A stretch of 64,000 bases of DNA, from the NCBI GenBank assembly GCA_964468645.1, contig CAYXUU010000004.1, positions 62,001-126,000 of the forward strand. The letters run 5' to 3'. Below, in pieces: positions 8,197 through 17,244 of this stretch. Within the stretch, counting starts at the first letter, position 1. Every line of letters begins with the position of its first letter. Source of the DNA: JAIOZK01 sp964468645 (GTDB lineage Bacteria > Bacteroidota > Bacteroidia > Bacteroidales > JAIOZK01). The notes beneath the pieces were generated by a model. The model ran no database searches. It saw only the letters and a program-made list of their open reading frames with translations, and was not told where the DNA came from. Position numbers and translations under genes: made by a program.

Positions 8197-9165
8197 ATGT
8201 CAATATTAGTATTTACAGAGAATTGGGACGGAAAATTTAAGAAGTTAAGTCATGAATTAGTGTCCTATGCTAAGGCAATTGCAAACAAGACAGGGGATGA
8301 AACAATAGCAGTTTCAATTGGCAATGTTGATGCGGCTGAACTGGAAAGTCTTGGAAATTTTGGCGCAGATAAGATCATCTGCATTAATGACGGGAAACTG
8401 AAAAATCTTGCCAATCAACCCTATGCTAAATCCATTGCACAGGTAGCCGAAAAAGTTGGAGCAAAAGTTGTTATTCTGGCCAACAACTTTAGCGGTAAAG
8501 CATTAGCTCCTCGCCTTTCAGTTAAACTAAAAGCAGGACTTGCAACAGGAGTAACTGAATTACCCTCAAGCTTAGATCCATTTATTGTTACAAGAAAGGT
8601 TTTCACAAACAAAGCATATGCCAGTGTTAAGATAAATTCTGAAGTAAAAATCCTTACCTTATTCCAGAATTCATTTGGAATACATGAAACTGAAAATAAG
8701 GCGGTTGTTGAAAATTTTACCCCTGAGCTTGCCGAAGGTGATTTCAGAACCAGAGTAAAAGATGTAAATAAAATAACCGGCAAAATTCTGCTGTCAGATG
8801 CAGAAATTGTTGTATCAGGAGGCCGTGGAATGAAAAGTGCTGATAACTGGAAGCCTCTTGAAGAACTTGCTGAAGCGCTGGGTGCTGCTACAGCCTGTTC
8901 CCGTCCGGTATCAGATGAGGGCTGGAGGCCCCATGAAGAACACGTTGGCCAGACAGGAAAAATTATTGCCCCTAACCTTTATTTTGCCCTGGGAATATCA
9001 GGGGCTATCCAGCATCTTGGTGGTGTTAGCAGTTCAAAAGTTATTGTTGCTGTCAATACTGATAAAGATGCACCTATTTTCGAAGCTGCCGATTATGGCA
9101 TTATTGGTGATGTACAGAAAGTATTGCCCGAATTGATTGAAGCTGTAAAGGAGGCAAAAGCTTAA
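8197..9165 (+). CDS. etfA: electron-transfer flavoprotein subunit alpha
   Basis: A 322-residue EtfA of normal length. The C-terminal FAD domain has the signature VVSGGRGMKSADNWKPLEEL, then ACSRPVSDEGWRPHEEHVGQ and the block YFALGISGAIQHLGG. With EtfB it forms the FAD-carrying heterodimer that passes electrons onward to a quinone oxidoreductase or a bifurcating partner; neither partner is in the window. It is the last gene of etfBA. Confidence 0.96.
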   Translation: MSILVFTENWDGKFKKLSHELVSYAKAIANKTGDETIAVSIGNVDAAELESLGNFGADKIICINDGKLKNLANQPYAKSIAQVAEKVGAKVVILANNFSGKALAPRLSVKLKAGLATGVTELPSSLDPFIVTRKVFTNKAYASVKINSEVKILTLFQNSFGIHETENKAVVENFTPELAEGDFRTRVKDVNKITGKILLSDAEIVVSGGRGMKSADNWKPLEELAEALGAATACSRPVSDEGWRPHEEHVGQTGKIIAPNLYFALGISGAIQHLGGVSSSKVIVAVNTDKDAPIFEAADYGIIGDVQKVLPELIEAVKEAKA

Positions 9166-9201
9166 TGCAGAAATACTGTGTTATAGGTAAAAATACCTTT
9201 A

Positions 9202-9232
9202 TTGCTTTTATCTGTCCTAATTGCTAACTTTG
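9202..9232 (+). promoter_or_regulatory. predicted promoter of T9SS cargo gene
   Basis: TTG (9202-9204) and TAACTTTG (9225-9232, consensus TAnnTTTG) are 20 bases apart. The start codon is 28 bases downstream. Confidence 0.6.
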
Positions 9233-9259
9233 ACTTCAAAATAACCAATCTTTTTATTC

Positions 9260-10324
9260 ATGAAAAAATTTACACTTCTATTGTTGCTATTAGGATTGAC
9301 AATTCTCACATATACACAAATAGTTATCCTGGAGGATGAACTTGTTATTACAGGTGACATTGTTGTTGAAGCCTATGATGAAATGCCCGATTCACTGTTA
9401 ATACCAGGCCTCCCCGGACCTGATAAGGTTTGGGATTTCACAATGCTTACCGAAAATTATTCAGATACTACCTGGTTTATCAATCCGGACTGGACACCCT
9501 ATGATGAATATTTTCCGGATGCTAACTTTGCAATGATCGCTATTGAGGATAGTTCATACATTTTCTTTGAGCGAACACCACTTAAATTTTCTGCTGTAGG
9601 AACAGTTTATGAAATTGATACCTTTGGAATTATACCTATGCCTGTAATCCCCGAAGAAATTATTACTGACCTTCCGATGTTATATGGCAATGCGGATACC
9701 GGATTTTTTTACCAGGAGTTCAAAGCAGCAGTTCCGGTTATATTTGTCGATTCAATGAAATACAAAATCGCAACCACAAAAACTTCTGTGATCGATGCAT
9801 GGGGAACCATGTCCATACCTTCTGGAACCTATAATGTACTCAGAATGCATGTTATCCGTGAAGAGGTTGATAGTGTCTGGATCAAATTCCCGATATTCGG
9901 TTGGAGATATATTGATTCGCTCAGGGTTAATCGCATTATTGAACATTACACGTGGTGGTCGAATGATATTGGAACGGGCACCATCATCGTTGATATGCTG
10001 ATGAATGAATTGAGTGGGGATGTAGAAGGAATTTCCTATTTGAAAGAAGCGCCTTTTCAGGATATTGAAGAAAACAATCCTGCCACGAACATCCGTGTTT
10101 TCCCAAATCCTGCATCTACAGAAGTTTGTTTCGAATTTCCAGGCTCATTTGAAGGGATTCTGAGGATAAGTAATGCTTCAAGTAAACTGATCACTGATAA
10201 AAATATTAAGGATGAAAATCCTGTTTGCATCAGCCTGAAAGATAATGCCACCGGGTTTTATGTTTATCATATCCGTGATAAAAACAACAAGCGTTTAAAA
10301 TCGGGAAAGATAATCAAGAAATAA
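9260..10324 (+). CDS. secreted protein with T9SS type A sorting domain
   Basis: A 354-residue protein with an N-terminal Sec signal peptide (KKFTLLLLLLGLTILTYTQ) and a C-terminal T9SS sorting domain of about 75 residues. The domain begins at VFPNPASTEVCFEFPG and ends in GFYVYHIRDKN...SGKIIKK. The middle is rich in Asp, Trp and Tyr with no catalytic motif that I recognise. The expected fate is export across the outer membrane by the type IX system and attachment or release at the surface. It is monocistronic by its own promoter and faces a lipoprotein gene on the other strand. Confidence 0.82.
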   Translation: MKKFTLLLLLLGLTILTYTQIVILEDELVITGDIVVEAYDEMPDSLLIPGLPGPDKVWDFTMLTENYSDTTWFINPDWTPYDEYFPDANFAMIAIEDSSYIFFERTPLKFSAVGTVYEIDTFGIIPMPVIPEEIITDLPMLYGNADTGFFYQEFKAAVPVIFVDSMKYKIATTKTSVIDAWGTMSIPSGTYNVLRMHVIREEVDSVWIKFPIFGWRYIDSLRVNRIIEHYTWWSNDIGTGTIIVDMLMNELSGDVEGISYLKEAPFQDIEENNPATNIRVFPNPASTEVCFEFPGSFEGILRISNASSKLITDKNIKDENPVCISLKDNATGFYVYHIRDKNNKRLKSGKIIKK

Positions 10325-10411
10325 ATTTTTGTGTTTGCAGATTGAAAAATAGCCTGGTATAAGTAAAAAACCGGAAGAAACCACAATGGATCAACAAACA
10401 ACAAAAAAAAT

Positions 10412-10999
10412 TTATTCCTGGTTATTCCTGAAATATTGATTATCGAAAGTTTTTAGCATGCCTAAATCCACCAGGTTCTCAAGGTTCCTGTATATGGCCT
10501 TTAGCTGAACTTTGTTATCTGGCAGCAAACTGTCACGGTTAGCCATAAAGGTTGCCCAACCGGGTAGCAGCGATCCCTTGCGGTCAGCAAATTTACAATA
10601 AGCCACAAAGTTATAATAGGTCGTATCAATAACTGTACAATTGGCTACAAGGGTTATCTGGTTGTATTTTGCTTCTATCACAACAACATTATCAATTTTA
10701 TATCTTCTGTCGTAAGCACCCTGCTCAAAAGGGATACGCACCGGAGAGGGAAGTTCAAGAAAGTTTTCATGTATTTTAATATCTGCATCCTGAGTAATCT
10801 TAATAATGTCTTTCTGAAGCTCAATGGTTTCCTGGGGATTTTCCAATTTAAGCTTTCGCTCATTAATGTTTGTGATCTTATCAGCAGCGGAACTGGCAAT
10901 GTCTGGAATATTCCCTAAAGGACTGTCTTTATCTGACTGACATGATACGATAGTCGCAACAACTATTAATAAACTCAGATTTCTAAGTAATTTGCTCAT
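10412..10999 (-). CDS. hypothetical lipoprotein
   Basis: A 195-residue protein with a lipoprotein signal peptide (SLLIVVATIVSC; lipidated Cys about residue 20). A short helical stretch (residues 30-75) is followed by a compact alpha/beta part containing DNVVVIEAKYNQITLVANC. I do not recognise the family. It is transcribed divergently from atpD, so the roughly 240-base gap between them should hold promoters for both. Confidence 0.65.
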   Translation of the reverse strand: MSKLLRNLSLLIVVATIVSCQSDKDSPLGNIPDIASSAADKITNINERKLKLENPQETIELQKDIIKITQDADIKIHENFLELPSPVRIPFEQGAYDRRYKIDNVVVIEAKYNQITLVANCTVIDTTYYNFVAYCKFADRKGSLLPGWATFMANRDSLLPDNKVQLKAIYRNLENLVDLGMLKTFDNQYFRNNQE

Positions 11000-11208
11000 C
11001 TTCTTATTTATTGATTATAATCAGCAAAATTATAATATTTCAGGGATGCACAAGGTGATGTGATCATATTAACTGATATAAAAAACATTTCATCCATTCT
11101 TAATCACTCTTCTTACATATTTAAATTGATCAATATCCTACAATCCACGTTCAGCCGTACCTCCATCAATGTTTAATAAAAACTACCATGCTTTTTAATA
11201 TTGTTTAC

Positions 11209-11216
11209 TATCTTTG
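11209..11216 (+). promoter_or_regulatory. predicted -7 element of atpDC; sets the atpD start
   Basis: TATCTTTG matches TAnnTTTG and lies 20 bases before ATG 11237. An upstream in-frame start at 11201 would begin before this element, so it cannot be the translated start if the promoter is real. Confidence 0.55.
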
Positions 11217-11236
11217 CTTCCAAATTATCTGACCAT

Positions 11237-12751
11237 ATGGAGAAAAAAAATAAAGGTGAAATATCACAGATCATTGGCCCCGTTGTAGATGTGGCATTTG
11301 ATCAGGATACCAAACTCCCAAATATTTACGAAGCCCTTGAGGTTACAAATGAAAAGGGTGAAATAATTGTGCTGGAATGTCAGCAGGACATTGGAGAGAG
11401 CACAATTCGAACCATTGCAATGGATTCTACTGACGGTCTTCGTCGTGGTATGGATGTAATTGCCACTGGAGCTCCTATTTCAATGCCAACCTCACCTGAG
11501 ATCAACGGCAGGCTATTTAATGTGATTGGTGAGCCTATCGACGGACTGGGGCCGGTATCCAAAGAACATACCTACCCTATCCATCGCGAACCTCCAAAAT
11601 TTGAAAACCTGACGACAACAAAAGAAGTGCTTTTTACCGGTATCAAGGTCATCGATCTTATTGAGCCTTATGCAAAAGGCGGAAAGATTGGTTTATTTGG
11701 TGGTGCCGGAGTTGGCAAAACCGTAATTATCATGGAGTTAATCAACAATATAGCCAAAGTATATTCAGGCCTTTCGGTTTTTGGTGGTGTTGGTGAAAGG
11801 ACCCGTGAAGGAAATGAGATCCTCAGGGAAATGATTGAATCCAATGTTATTAAATATGGTGATGAATTTCTTAAGAACATGGAAGAAGGCGGATGGGATC
11901 TTTCAAAAGTTGACCGTGATTTATTGAAACAATCGCAGGCAACGCTGGTATTCGGCCAGATGAATGAACCTCCCGGGGCACGTGCACGTGTAGCACTTTC
12001 AGGACTTACACTCGCCGAGTATTTCCGTGATGGGGATGAAAAATCAGGAGGAAGGGATATTCTCTTCTTTATGGATAATATTTTCCGTTTTACCCAGGCC
12101 GGCTCCGAAGTATCAGCATTGCTTGGACGTATGCCTTCCGCTGTTGGTTACCAGCCAACACTGGCTACAGAAATGGGTGTAATGCAGGAGAGGATCACTT
12201 CTACTAAGAGAGGATCTATTACATCGGTACAAGCTGTTTATGTGCCCGCTGATGACCTTACCGACCCTGCACCTGCAACAACATTTGCCCACCTTGATGC
12301 AACCACCGTGCTGAGTCGTAAAATCACCGAACTCGGTATATACCCCGCAGTTGATCCGCTTGATTCTACATCACGGATCTTATCACCTGATGTTGTAGGT
12401 GATGAGCATTATAAATGTGCACAACGTGTGAAACAAATATTGCAACGTTATCAGGAGCTTCAGGATATCATCGCCATCCTGGGTATGGAGGAGCTTTCAG
12501 ATGAAGATAAAGAAATTGTTCACCGGGCAAGAAGGGTTCAGCGGTTTCTTTCACAACCATTCCATGTTGCAGAACAGTTTACCGGAACTCCCGGGGTAAT
12601 GGTTTCAATTGAAGATACCATCAAAGGCTTTAATATGATCATGAATGGTGAAGTTGACGAATATCCCGAATCTGCTTTTCTGATGGTTGGCACTATCGAA
12701 GAGGCTATTGAAAAAGGTAAGAAGATTATTGCCGAAGGTGCTGATGATTAA
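11237..12751 (+). CDS. atpD: F1Fo ATP synthase subunit beta
   Basis: The catalytic F1 beta subunit, 504 residues from the chosen start (MEKKNKGEISQIIGPVVDV). Walker A is GGAGVGKT at about residues 155-162. VGERTREGNE and the Walker B region DILFFMDNIFRF are intact, and the C-terminus has QPFHVAEQFTGTPG. ATG 11237 is preferred because the predicted promoter overlaps the 12-residue upstream extension. atpC follows after 20 bases. The remaining subunits start 1.6 kb downstream at atpB, beyond two opposite-strand genes. Confidence 0.97.
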   Translation: MEKKNKGEISQIIGPVVDVAFDQDTKLPNIYEALEVTNEKGEIIVLECQQDIGESTIRTIAMDSTDGLRRGMDVIATGAPISMPTSPEINGRLFNVIGEPIDGLGPVSKEHTYPIHREPPKFENLTTTKEVLFTGIKVIDLIEPYAKGGKIGLFGGAGVGKTVIIMELINNIAKVYSGLSVFGGVGERTREGNEILREMIESNVIKYGDEFLKNMEEGGWDLSKVDRDLLKQSQATLVFGQMNEPPGARARVALSGLTLAEYFRDGDEKSGGRDILFFMDNIFRFTQAGSEVSALLGRMPSAVGYQPTLATEMGVMQERITSTKRGSITSVQAVYVPADDLTDPAPATTFAHLDATTVLSRKITELGIYPAVDPLDSTSRILSPDVVGDEHYKCAQRVKQILQRYQELQDIIAILGMEELSDEDKEIVHRARRVQRFLSQPFHVAEQFTGTPGVMVSIEDTIKGFNMIMNGEVDEYPESAFLMVGTIEEAIEKGKKIIAEGADD

Positions 12752-12771
12752 GAATAATGTAATTCGATTTT

Positions 12772-13008
12772 ATGAAACTTGAAATCATAACACCTGATAA
12801 AACCATTTATACCGGAGAAGTTGAATTGATACAACTACCTGGTCTGGATGGATCTTTTGAGCTTCTTAATAACCACGCACCTCTTATTTCTGTTCTCAAA
12901 CAGGGAAAAATAAAAATCAGGGAGAAAGAAAAAGAAGTACGTTTTTTTGATGTTGAGGGAGGTGTTGTTGAAGTGCTTAACAACAAAGTATTAATCCTGG
13001 CAGAATAA
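12772..13008 (+). CDS. atpC: F1Fo ATP synthase subunit epsilon, short form
   Basis: A 78-residue epsilon subunit with only the N-terminal beta-sandwich: KLEIITPDKTIYTGEVELIQ, the LPGLDGSFELLNNHAPLIS motif, then VEGGVVEVLNNKVLILAE to the stop. Typical epsilon subunits are about 130-140 residues and carry a C-terminal helical hairpin that can inhibit ATP hydrolysis. That part is absent here, as in other Bacteroidota. The gene lies 20 bases after atpD and would be translated from the same message. Confidence 0.94.
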   Translation: MKLEIITPDKTIYTGEVELIQLPGLDGSFELLNNHAPLISVLKQGKIKIREKEKEVRFFDVEGGVVEVLNNKVLILAE

Positions 13009-13033
13009 AACACTGCAAGGATCTTTAATTTCA

Positions 13034-13840
13034 TTACCGGCAGTAAGCATTCAGAACCCTATCACAGTTTTCTGAACCAAGGCTTTTGGCCTTCGTCCAA
13101 TCCTCACAGGCCAATTTAACCTTATCAAGCATATAATAGGCATTGCCACGATTATATATTGCATCCGTATAATCAGGTTTGATTTCAATGGCCTTGTTGA
13201 AATCAACCAGGGCTTCTTCATACTTTTTCATATGTGCCAGTGTGGTTGCCCTGTTGAAATAGGCATTTGAAAACCTTGGATTTACCGCCAGTGATTCATC
13301 AAAAAACTTCAGTGCATTATCGTAATCTTCCATATAAAAACAGGATAATCCACAATACAGAATTGAAACAGTATCCTGGGGATTAATGGCAACTGCAGCC
13401 TTATAATCTTCAATTGCACTGGCATAATCCTGCTGCAGGTATTTGCCCATAGCCAGATAATAGAATGCTTTATTATTATCCGGTTGCATTTGAACAACCT
13501 TATTAAACAGCTCTACCCCCTCAGCATAATTATTCTTTTCATAGGCCTGTAAACCCTGTATATAAAACTTTTTGGCAAAAGGACTGACATCAATATTTTG
13601 GGGTGGTTCATACTGCTGGGTAATCTCCGGGTCTTCAGTTTCTTTTATCGTGGTATCGGCTCCTTCAATTGTTTCCTCAATGATTTCAGGTTCCGGTTGA
13701 CCAGAAACAATAAAGCTGGTTGTAGAATCAGTACTTATTGTGGTATCTTTAGTCTGGCTGTTATTATTCTGGTTGCCGGGTTGATTTCCGCATGCACTTA
13801 ATAATCCAAGAATAATGAATAGAACAAAATATTTTTGCAT
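13034..13840 (-). CDS. TPR-repeat lipoprotein
   Basis: A 268-residue protein with a lipobox (LFIILGLLSAC; Cys about residue 17), a low-complexity Asn/Thr/Ser linker to about residue 85, and about five tetratricopeptide repeats. Repeat cores include AEGVELFNKVVQMQPDNNKA, DNALKFFDESLAVNPRFSNA and EEALVDFNKAIEIKPDYTDA. TPRs mediate protein-protein contacts, so a periplasmic or outer-membrane scaffold role is likely but the partner is unknown. The stop codon is only 25 bases from the end of atpC, with the genes converging. It separates atpDC from atpBEFHAG together with the next gene. Confidence 0.82.
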   Translation of the reverse strand: MQKYFVLFIILGLLSACGNQPGNQNNNSQTKDTTISTDSTTSFIVSGQPEPEIIEETIEGADTTIKETEDPEITQQYEPPQNIDVSPFAKKFYIQGLQAYEKNNYAEGVELFNKVVQMQPDNNKAFYYLAMGKYLQQDYASAIEDYKAAVAINPQDTVSILYCGLSCFYMEDYDNALKFFDESLAVNPRFSNAYFNRATTLAHMKKYEEALVDFNKAIEIKPDYTDAIYNRGNAYYMLDKVKLACEDWTKAKSLGSENCDRVLNAYCR

Positions 13841-13857
13841 GTTAAATGAATTTTTTG

Positions 13858-13865
13858 CAAAAATA
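13858..13865 (-). promoter_or_regulatory. predicted -7 element of TPR lipoprotein gene
   Basis: On the minus strand this reads TATTTTTG, matching TAnnTTTG, 18 bases before the start codon. Confidence 0.5.
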
Positions 13866-13870
13866 ATAGA

Positions 13871-14371
13871 TTATTCTTGTTCAATATCAACTTCTGCAGG
13901 AATAGAAAGATGCCCCTGAATTAATTTCCAGTTATCATTTGCCTTTTCAAGGACACCGGTAAACCTTATTCCTTCATAACTTTTTGCTTCGCCCTTATAG
14001 ATAAAATTATAACTTAACTCCTCGGCAAACCAAGCAGTATTACATGTTTCGTTGATCTTAATGTATTGCTCCGTAACTGAAATATAGGTGCTCTCGAATG
14101 ATTCGAATTGTTTGTTGATGGCATTTTTAATTTGTTCCCATCCAATCAGCGATTCATCGCTATCAGTTCCAATCAGAATAATATCATTATTATTAGCCCA
14201 TATTGCCTCAATAATACTGAAATCCTGATTCTCATTGGCCACAACATATTGTTCTAATATGTTTTCAATTTTTCTTAATTCTTCATCCTTATCTGTCACT
14301 TCCCGGGCATTATCGCACGACATTATTAATAATATTGAAATCAGGGAGAGTGGAAAAATTATTTTTTTCAT
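13871..14371 (-). CDS. SnoaL/NTF2-like lipoprotein
   Basis: About 166 residues from the internal ATG at 14371, chosen because it puts a signal peptide (MKKIIFPLSLISILLIMSC) at the N-terminus; an upstream ATG at 14398 adds nine residues. The rest looks like an NTF2/SnoaL-fold domain of the DUF4440 type: IENILEQYVVANENQDFSII, DESLIGWEQIKNAINKQF, and a last strand WKLIQGHLSIP. These domains bind small ligands or act in varied enzymes, so no substrate is assigned. It may share a transcript with, or be independent of, the TPR gene. Confidence 0.68.
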   Translation of the reverse strand: MKKIIFPLSLISILLIMSCDNAREVTDKDEELRKIENILEQYVVANENQDFSIIEAIWANNNDIILIGTDSDESLIGWEQIKNAINKQFESFESTYISVTEQYIKINETCNTAWFAEELSYNFIYKGEAKSYEGIRFTGVLEKANDNWKLIQGHLSIPAEVDIEQE

Positions 14372-14567
14372 GACTGAAATAGTTTGGTTTACATACATTT
14401 TAACTTCAAATGTGAAGTTACATCATTTTTAAGCAATATCAAATTTTTAACAGAAAATTAATTATACTGGTTGTCTTATTTGTAATCATTCTATGCATAA
14501 AAGCCAGCTATATATGCATCTTTTTGAATACCTTATAAAAATACTTTAATAATTCACGAATTATTCG

Positions 14568-14575
14568 TAAACTTG
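14568..14575 (+). promoter_or_regulatory. possible -7 element of atpBEFHAG
   Basis: TAAACTTG differs from TAnnTTTG at one conserved position and lies 32 bases before atpB. Confidence 0.35.
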
Positions 14576-14607
14576 CAGGCGTTTTTAAACAAAGAATTAT
14601 ATTGTAA

Positions 14608-15765
14608 ATGACCAGGATATTTCCCCGAAAATCAACGTTTTTCTATATTGGGATCTTAACTATTGCAATAGTTTTATTCAGTCAGTTTGCCTATGCTGAT
14701 ACCCAGCATAAAGATACTACTGATGGAAAGCAAGCTGAAGAATGGCATTCAGATGTTGAAGAAGAAGAATTTAACGCAGGTGAAAATATTATTGAGCATA
14801 TTATCGATTCCCACGACTGGCATATTGCCACCATTGGTCATACCCATTACAGTATTCCCTTACCTATAATATTGATCAATAAAGGAAAACTTCATGTTTT
14901 CCTGTCCAGCAAATTTCATCATGGACATGATACCTATAAAGGCTTTAAACTTGAGACAGAAGGGGAATATAAAGGTAAGATTGTACATTACCCGGAGTAT
15001 AATTATCTCGAGGATACGATAGTCAGTACAGAGGGAAGTTCATTGCCTTTAGATCTTTCCATTACAAAAAATGTCGCAGCCATTCTTATCAGTATGTTTT
15101 TCTTATGCTGGATTTTTCTTTCGGTTGCCAAATCGTATAAGAAACGTAAAGGCGAGGCACCGAAAGGACTGCAATCCTTTCTTGAGCCACTTATTCTTTT
15201 TATCAGGGATGATATTGCCAAGGCTGCAATAGGCGAAAAAAAACACGAAAGATATTTGCCGTTTTTATTAACATTGTTCTTTTTCATTTTCCTGAATAAC
15301 CTGTTGGGATTAATACCCTTTTTCCCGGGCGGGGCAAATATTACTGGTAATATTGCAGTAACAGGTATTATGGCACTGTTCACATTTCTGATCACTACCT
15401 TCAGTGCCAACAAAGCTTACTGGAAGCATATATTCAATACACCGGGTGTACCCATCTGGTTAAAGCTTCCGATACCCATTATGCCGGTGGTAGAGTTCAT
15501 GGGGATCTTTACAAAACCTTTTGTGCTGATGGTTCGTCTGTTTGCAAACATTACAGCAGGCCATATTATCGTATTGGGATTCATCAGCCTGATTTTTATT
15601 TTTGGGAATATTTCTGCAGTTGCAGGATATGGTGTTTCGGTAGTTTCAATATTATTTGCTGTTTTTATGGGACTGCTTGAATTGCTTGTCGCATTTATCC
15701 AGGCCTATGTATTTACCCTGTTATCGGCATTATATTTTGGCATGGCCATCGAAGAAGAACATTAA
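14608..15765 (+). CDS. atpB: F1Fo ATP synthase subunit a
   Basis: The membrane subunit a that forms the proton half-channels against the c ring. At 385 residues it is longer than the E. coli protein (271). An N-terminal signal-like helix and a His/Glu-rich extracytoplasmic region of about 120 residues precede the membrane core, as is usual in Bacteroidota. The essential arginine is Arg310 in LMVRLFANITAGH. The C-terminal helices contain LLELLVAFIQAYVFTLLSA. It is the first gene of the six-gene block and is followed after 44 bases by atpE. Confidence 0.95.
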   Translation: MTRIFPRKSTFFYIGILTIAIVLFSQFAYADTQHKDTTDGKQAEEWHSDVEEEEFNAGENIIEHIIDSHDWHIATIGHTHYSIPLPIILINKGKLHVFLSSKFHHGHDTYKGFKLETEGEYKGKIVHYPEYNYLEDTIVSTEGSSLPLDLSITKNVAAILISMFFLCWIFLSVAKSYKKRKGEAPKGLQSFLEPLILFIRDDIAKAAIGEKKHERYLPFLLTLFFFIFLNNLLGLIPFFPGGANITGNIAVTGIMALFTFLITTFSANKAYWKHIFNTPGVPIWLKLPIPIMPVVEFMGIFTKPFVLMVRLFANITAGHIIVLGFISLIFIFGNISAVAGYGVSVVSILFAVFMGLLELLVAFIQAYVFTLLSALYFGMAIEEEH

Positions 15766-15809
15766 AAGATTTTTATAAACACTAATTAATAACTAAATAA
15801 CAACAAGTC

Positions 15810-16073
15810 ATGGACGCTTTATTAGCAATCTTATTACAGGTAGCAAATGATTTTGCACCTTTTGCAAAGATGGGGGCCGGGTTTGGAGCAGGTATTGCTG
15901 CGATAGGTGCCGGTATAGGTATCGGACAGATCGGTAAAGGTGCGGTTGAATCCATTGCCCGTCAACCGGAAGCCGTGGGTGATATCAGATCTAATATGAT
16001 CGTTGCAGCCGCGCTTATTGAAGGTGTTGCTTTCTTTGCTATCGTTGTTTGTCTGCTTATTGTTTTCTTATAG
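15810..16073 (+). CDS. atpE: F1Fo ATP synthase subunit c
   Basis: An 87-residue two-helix c subunit with a glycine-rich first helix (GAGIAAIGAGIGIGQIG), the polar loop SIARQPEA, and the ion-binding carboxylate Glu71 in ALIEGVAFF. Glu is followed by Gly, not by the Ser/Thr typical of sodium-binding rings, so proton coupling is the likelier reading. The c ring needs many more copies than other subunits; a strong hairpin follows this gene and may adjust that ratio. Confidence 0.95.
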   Translation: MDALLAILLQVANDFAPFAKMGAGFGAGIAAIGAGIGIGQIGKGAVESIARQPEAVGDIRSNMIVAAALIEGVAFFAIVVCLLIVFL

Positions 16074-16081
16074 GCAGCTTC

Positions 16082-16127
16082 GTCTTTGTATTTCAGCGGT
16101 TGGCTGAAATACAAAGACTTTTTATTT
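16082..16127 (+). terminator. 16-bp hairpin with T tail between atpE and atpF
   Basis: The arms 16082-16097 (gtctttgtatttcagc) and 16103-16118 are perfectly complementary over 16 bp around the loop ggttg, followed at once by cttttt-attt. It has the form of an intrinsic terminator but lies inside the atp block, 9 bases after atpE and 28 before atpF. Partial termination, or protection of the atpBE 3' end after processing, would raise subunit c over F, H, A and G. This role is inferred. Confidence 0.85.
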
Positions 16128-16155
16128 GAACTTGTAACTAAAATAATAAGTTAAC

Positions 16156-16650
16156 ATGGAACTCATACAACCCGGATTAGGTTTGATTATTTGGATGACC
16201 CTGGCTTTTGGCATCCTGATATGGATTTTAGGCAAATTTGCCTGGAAACCTATCATGAAGGCGCTGAAGGAAAGGGAAAATTCTATTGACGAAGCATTGC
16301 ATGCTGCTGACAGGGCCAGGGAGGATATGAAAAAGTTGAAATTCGACAATGAGCAATTGCTGGCCGAAGCTAAAGAGGAACGGGATGGAATATTGAGGGA
16401 GGCCCGGAAGATCAAGGAGAAAATTCTTGAAGAAGCCCGGCAGAAGGCAAATGAAGAGGCCAATCGTATTGTTGAAAATGCCAAAGACAGAATCGAAAAT
16501 GAAAAGATGTCGGCAATGACAGATCTGAAGAATCAAATAGCTTCTTTATCCATAGAAATTGCCGAAAAGATATTGCAACAGGAACTGTCAGGTGATAAAC
16601 AACAGGAAGCTTATATACAAAAGCTTATTGACAAAATTAGTATTAACTAG
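16156..16650 (+). CDS. atpF: F1Fo ATP synthase subunit b
   Basis: A 164-residue peripheral-stalk subunit. A single N-terminal membrane helix (LGLIIWMTLAFGILIWIL) leads to the conserved KFAWKPIMKAL turn, followed by a long charged coiled coil to the C-terminus. It dimerises and links subunit a to delta/F1. It starts 37 bases after the intra-operon hairpin and is followed after 16 bases by atpH. Confidence 0.94.
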   Translation: MELIQPGLGLIIWMTLAFGILIWILGKFAWKPIMKALKERENSIDEALHAADRAREDMKKLKFDNEQLLAEAKEERDGILREARKIKEKILEEARQKANEEANRIVENAKDRIENEKMSAMTDLKNQIASLSIEIAEKILQQELSGDKQQEAYIQKLIDKISIN

Positions 16651-16666
16651 GATTACCTTCTGATTA

Positions 16667-17224
16667 ATGAGACAAACACGGATAGGAAAACGGTATGCCA
16701 CAGCTCTATTTGACCTTGCCCAGGAAACAAATACGCTTGAAAAGGTAAGTGCCGATATTGGTTTGATACAGACAGTCCTGAAGGAAAATAAAGATTTCCG
16801 GAATGTGCTGAAAAGTCCCATAATCAAACCTGATAAGAAGGAAGCTATTATCCGTGAAATATTTGAAAATAAAATTGATCCCCTTTCTATTCAATTCTTA
16901 TTAATTATCACCAGGAAAAAAAGGGAAGAATATATTGAATCCATTATCAGGGAGTTCATTGAACTATATAAAGAATATAAAAATATTATTACAACCTATC
17001 TTCAAACTGCTATTAAAATTGATTCAAAAATTAAAGGCGAAGTTGTTGACCTGTTGCATGGGCAAACAGGCGGAGAGATTCAACTTATTGAAGAGGTAAA
17101 AAAGGAATTGATCGGTGGCTTTGTGTTGAAATACAAAGATTACCAGTATGATGCAAGCGTTTCCAAGAAAATCGCCGATCTGAAAAAAGATTTCAATATC
17201 AATTTATACGAAAGAAGAATTTAA
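16667..17224 (+). CDS. atpH: F1Fo ATP synthase subunit delta
   Basis: A 185-residue OSCP/delta subunit that joins the peripheral stalk to the alpha subunits. It has the N-terminal six-helix domain (RIGKRYATALFDLAQE; NVLKSPIIKPDKKEAII) and a C-terminal domain ending in the family motif LIGGFVLKYKDYQYDASV. It is spaced 16 bases after atpF and 20 before atpA. Confidence 0.93.
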   Translation: MRQTRIGKRYATALFDLAQETNTLEKVSADIGLIQTVLKENKDFRNVLKSPIIKPDKKEAIIREIFENKIDPLSIQFLLIITRKKREEYIESIIREFIELYKEYKNIITTYLQTAIKIDSKIKGEVVDLLHGQTGGEIQLIEEVKKELIGGFVLKYKDYQYDASVSKKIADLKKDFNINLYERRI

Positions 17225-17244
17225 GATTATTAAAAAATAATATC

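Noticed and set aside
15810..16073. Sodium-type c subunit
   Set aside because: Glu71 is followed by Gly rather than Ser/Thr, and the Gln in the first helix is not at the position of the sodium ligand, so proton coupling is more likely.
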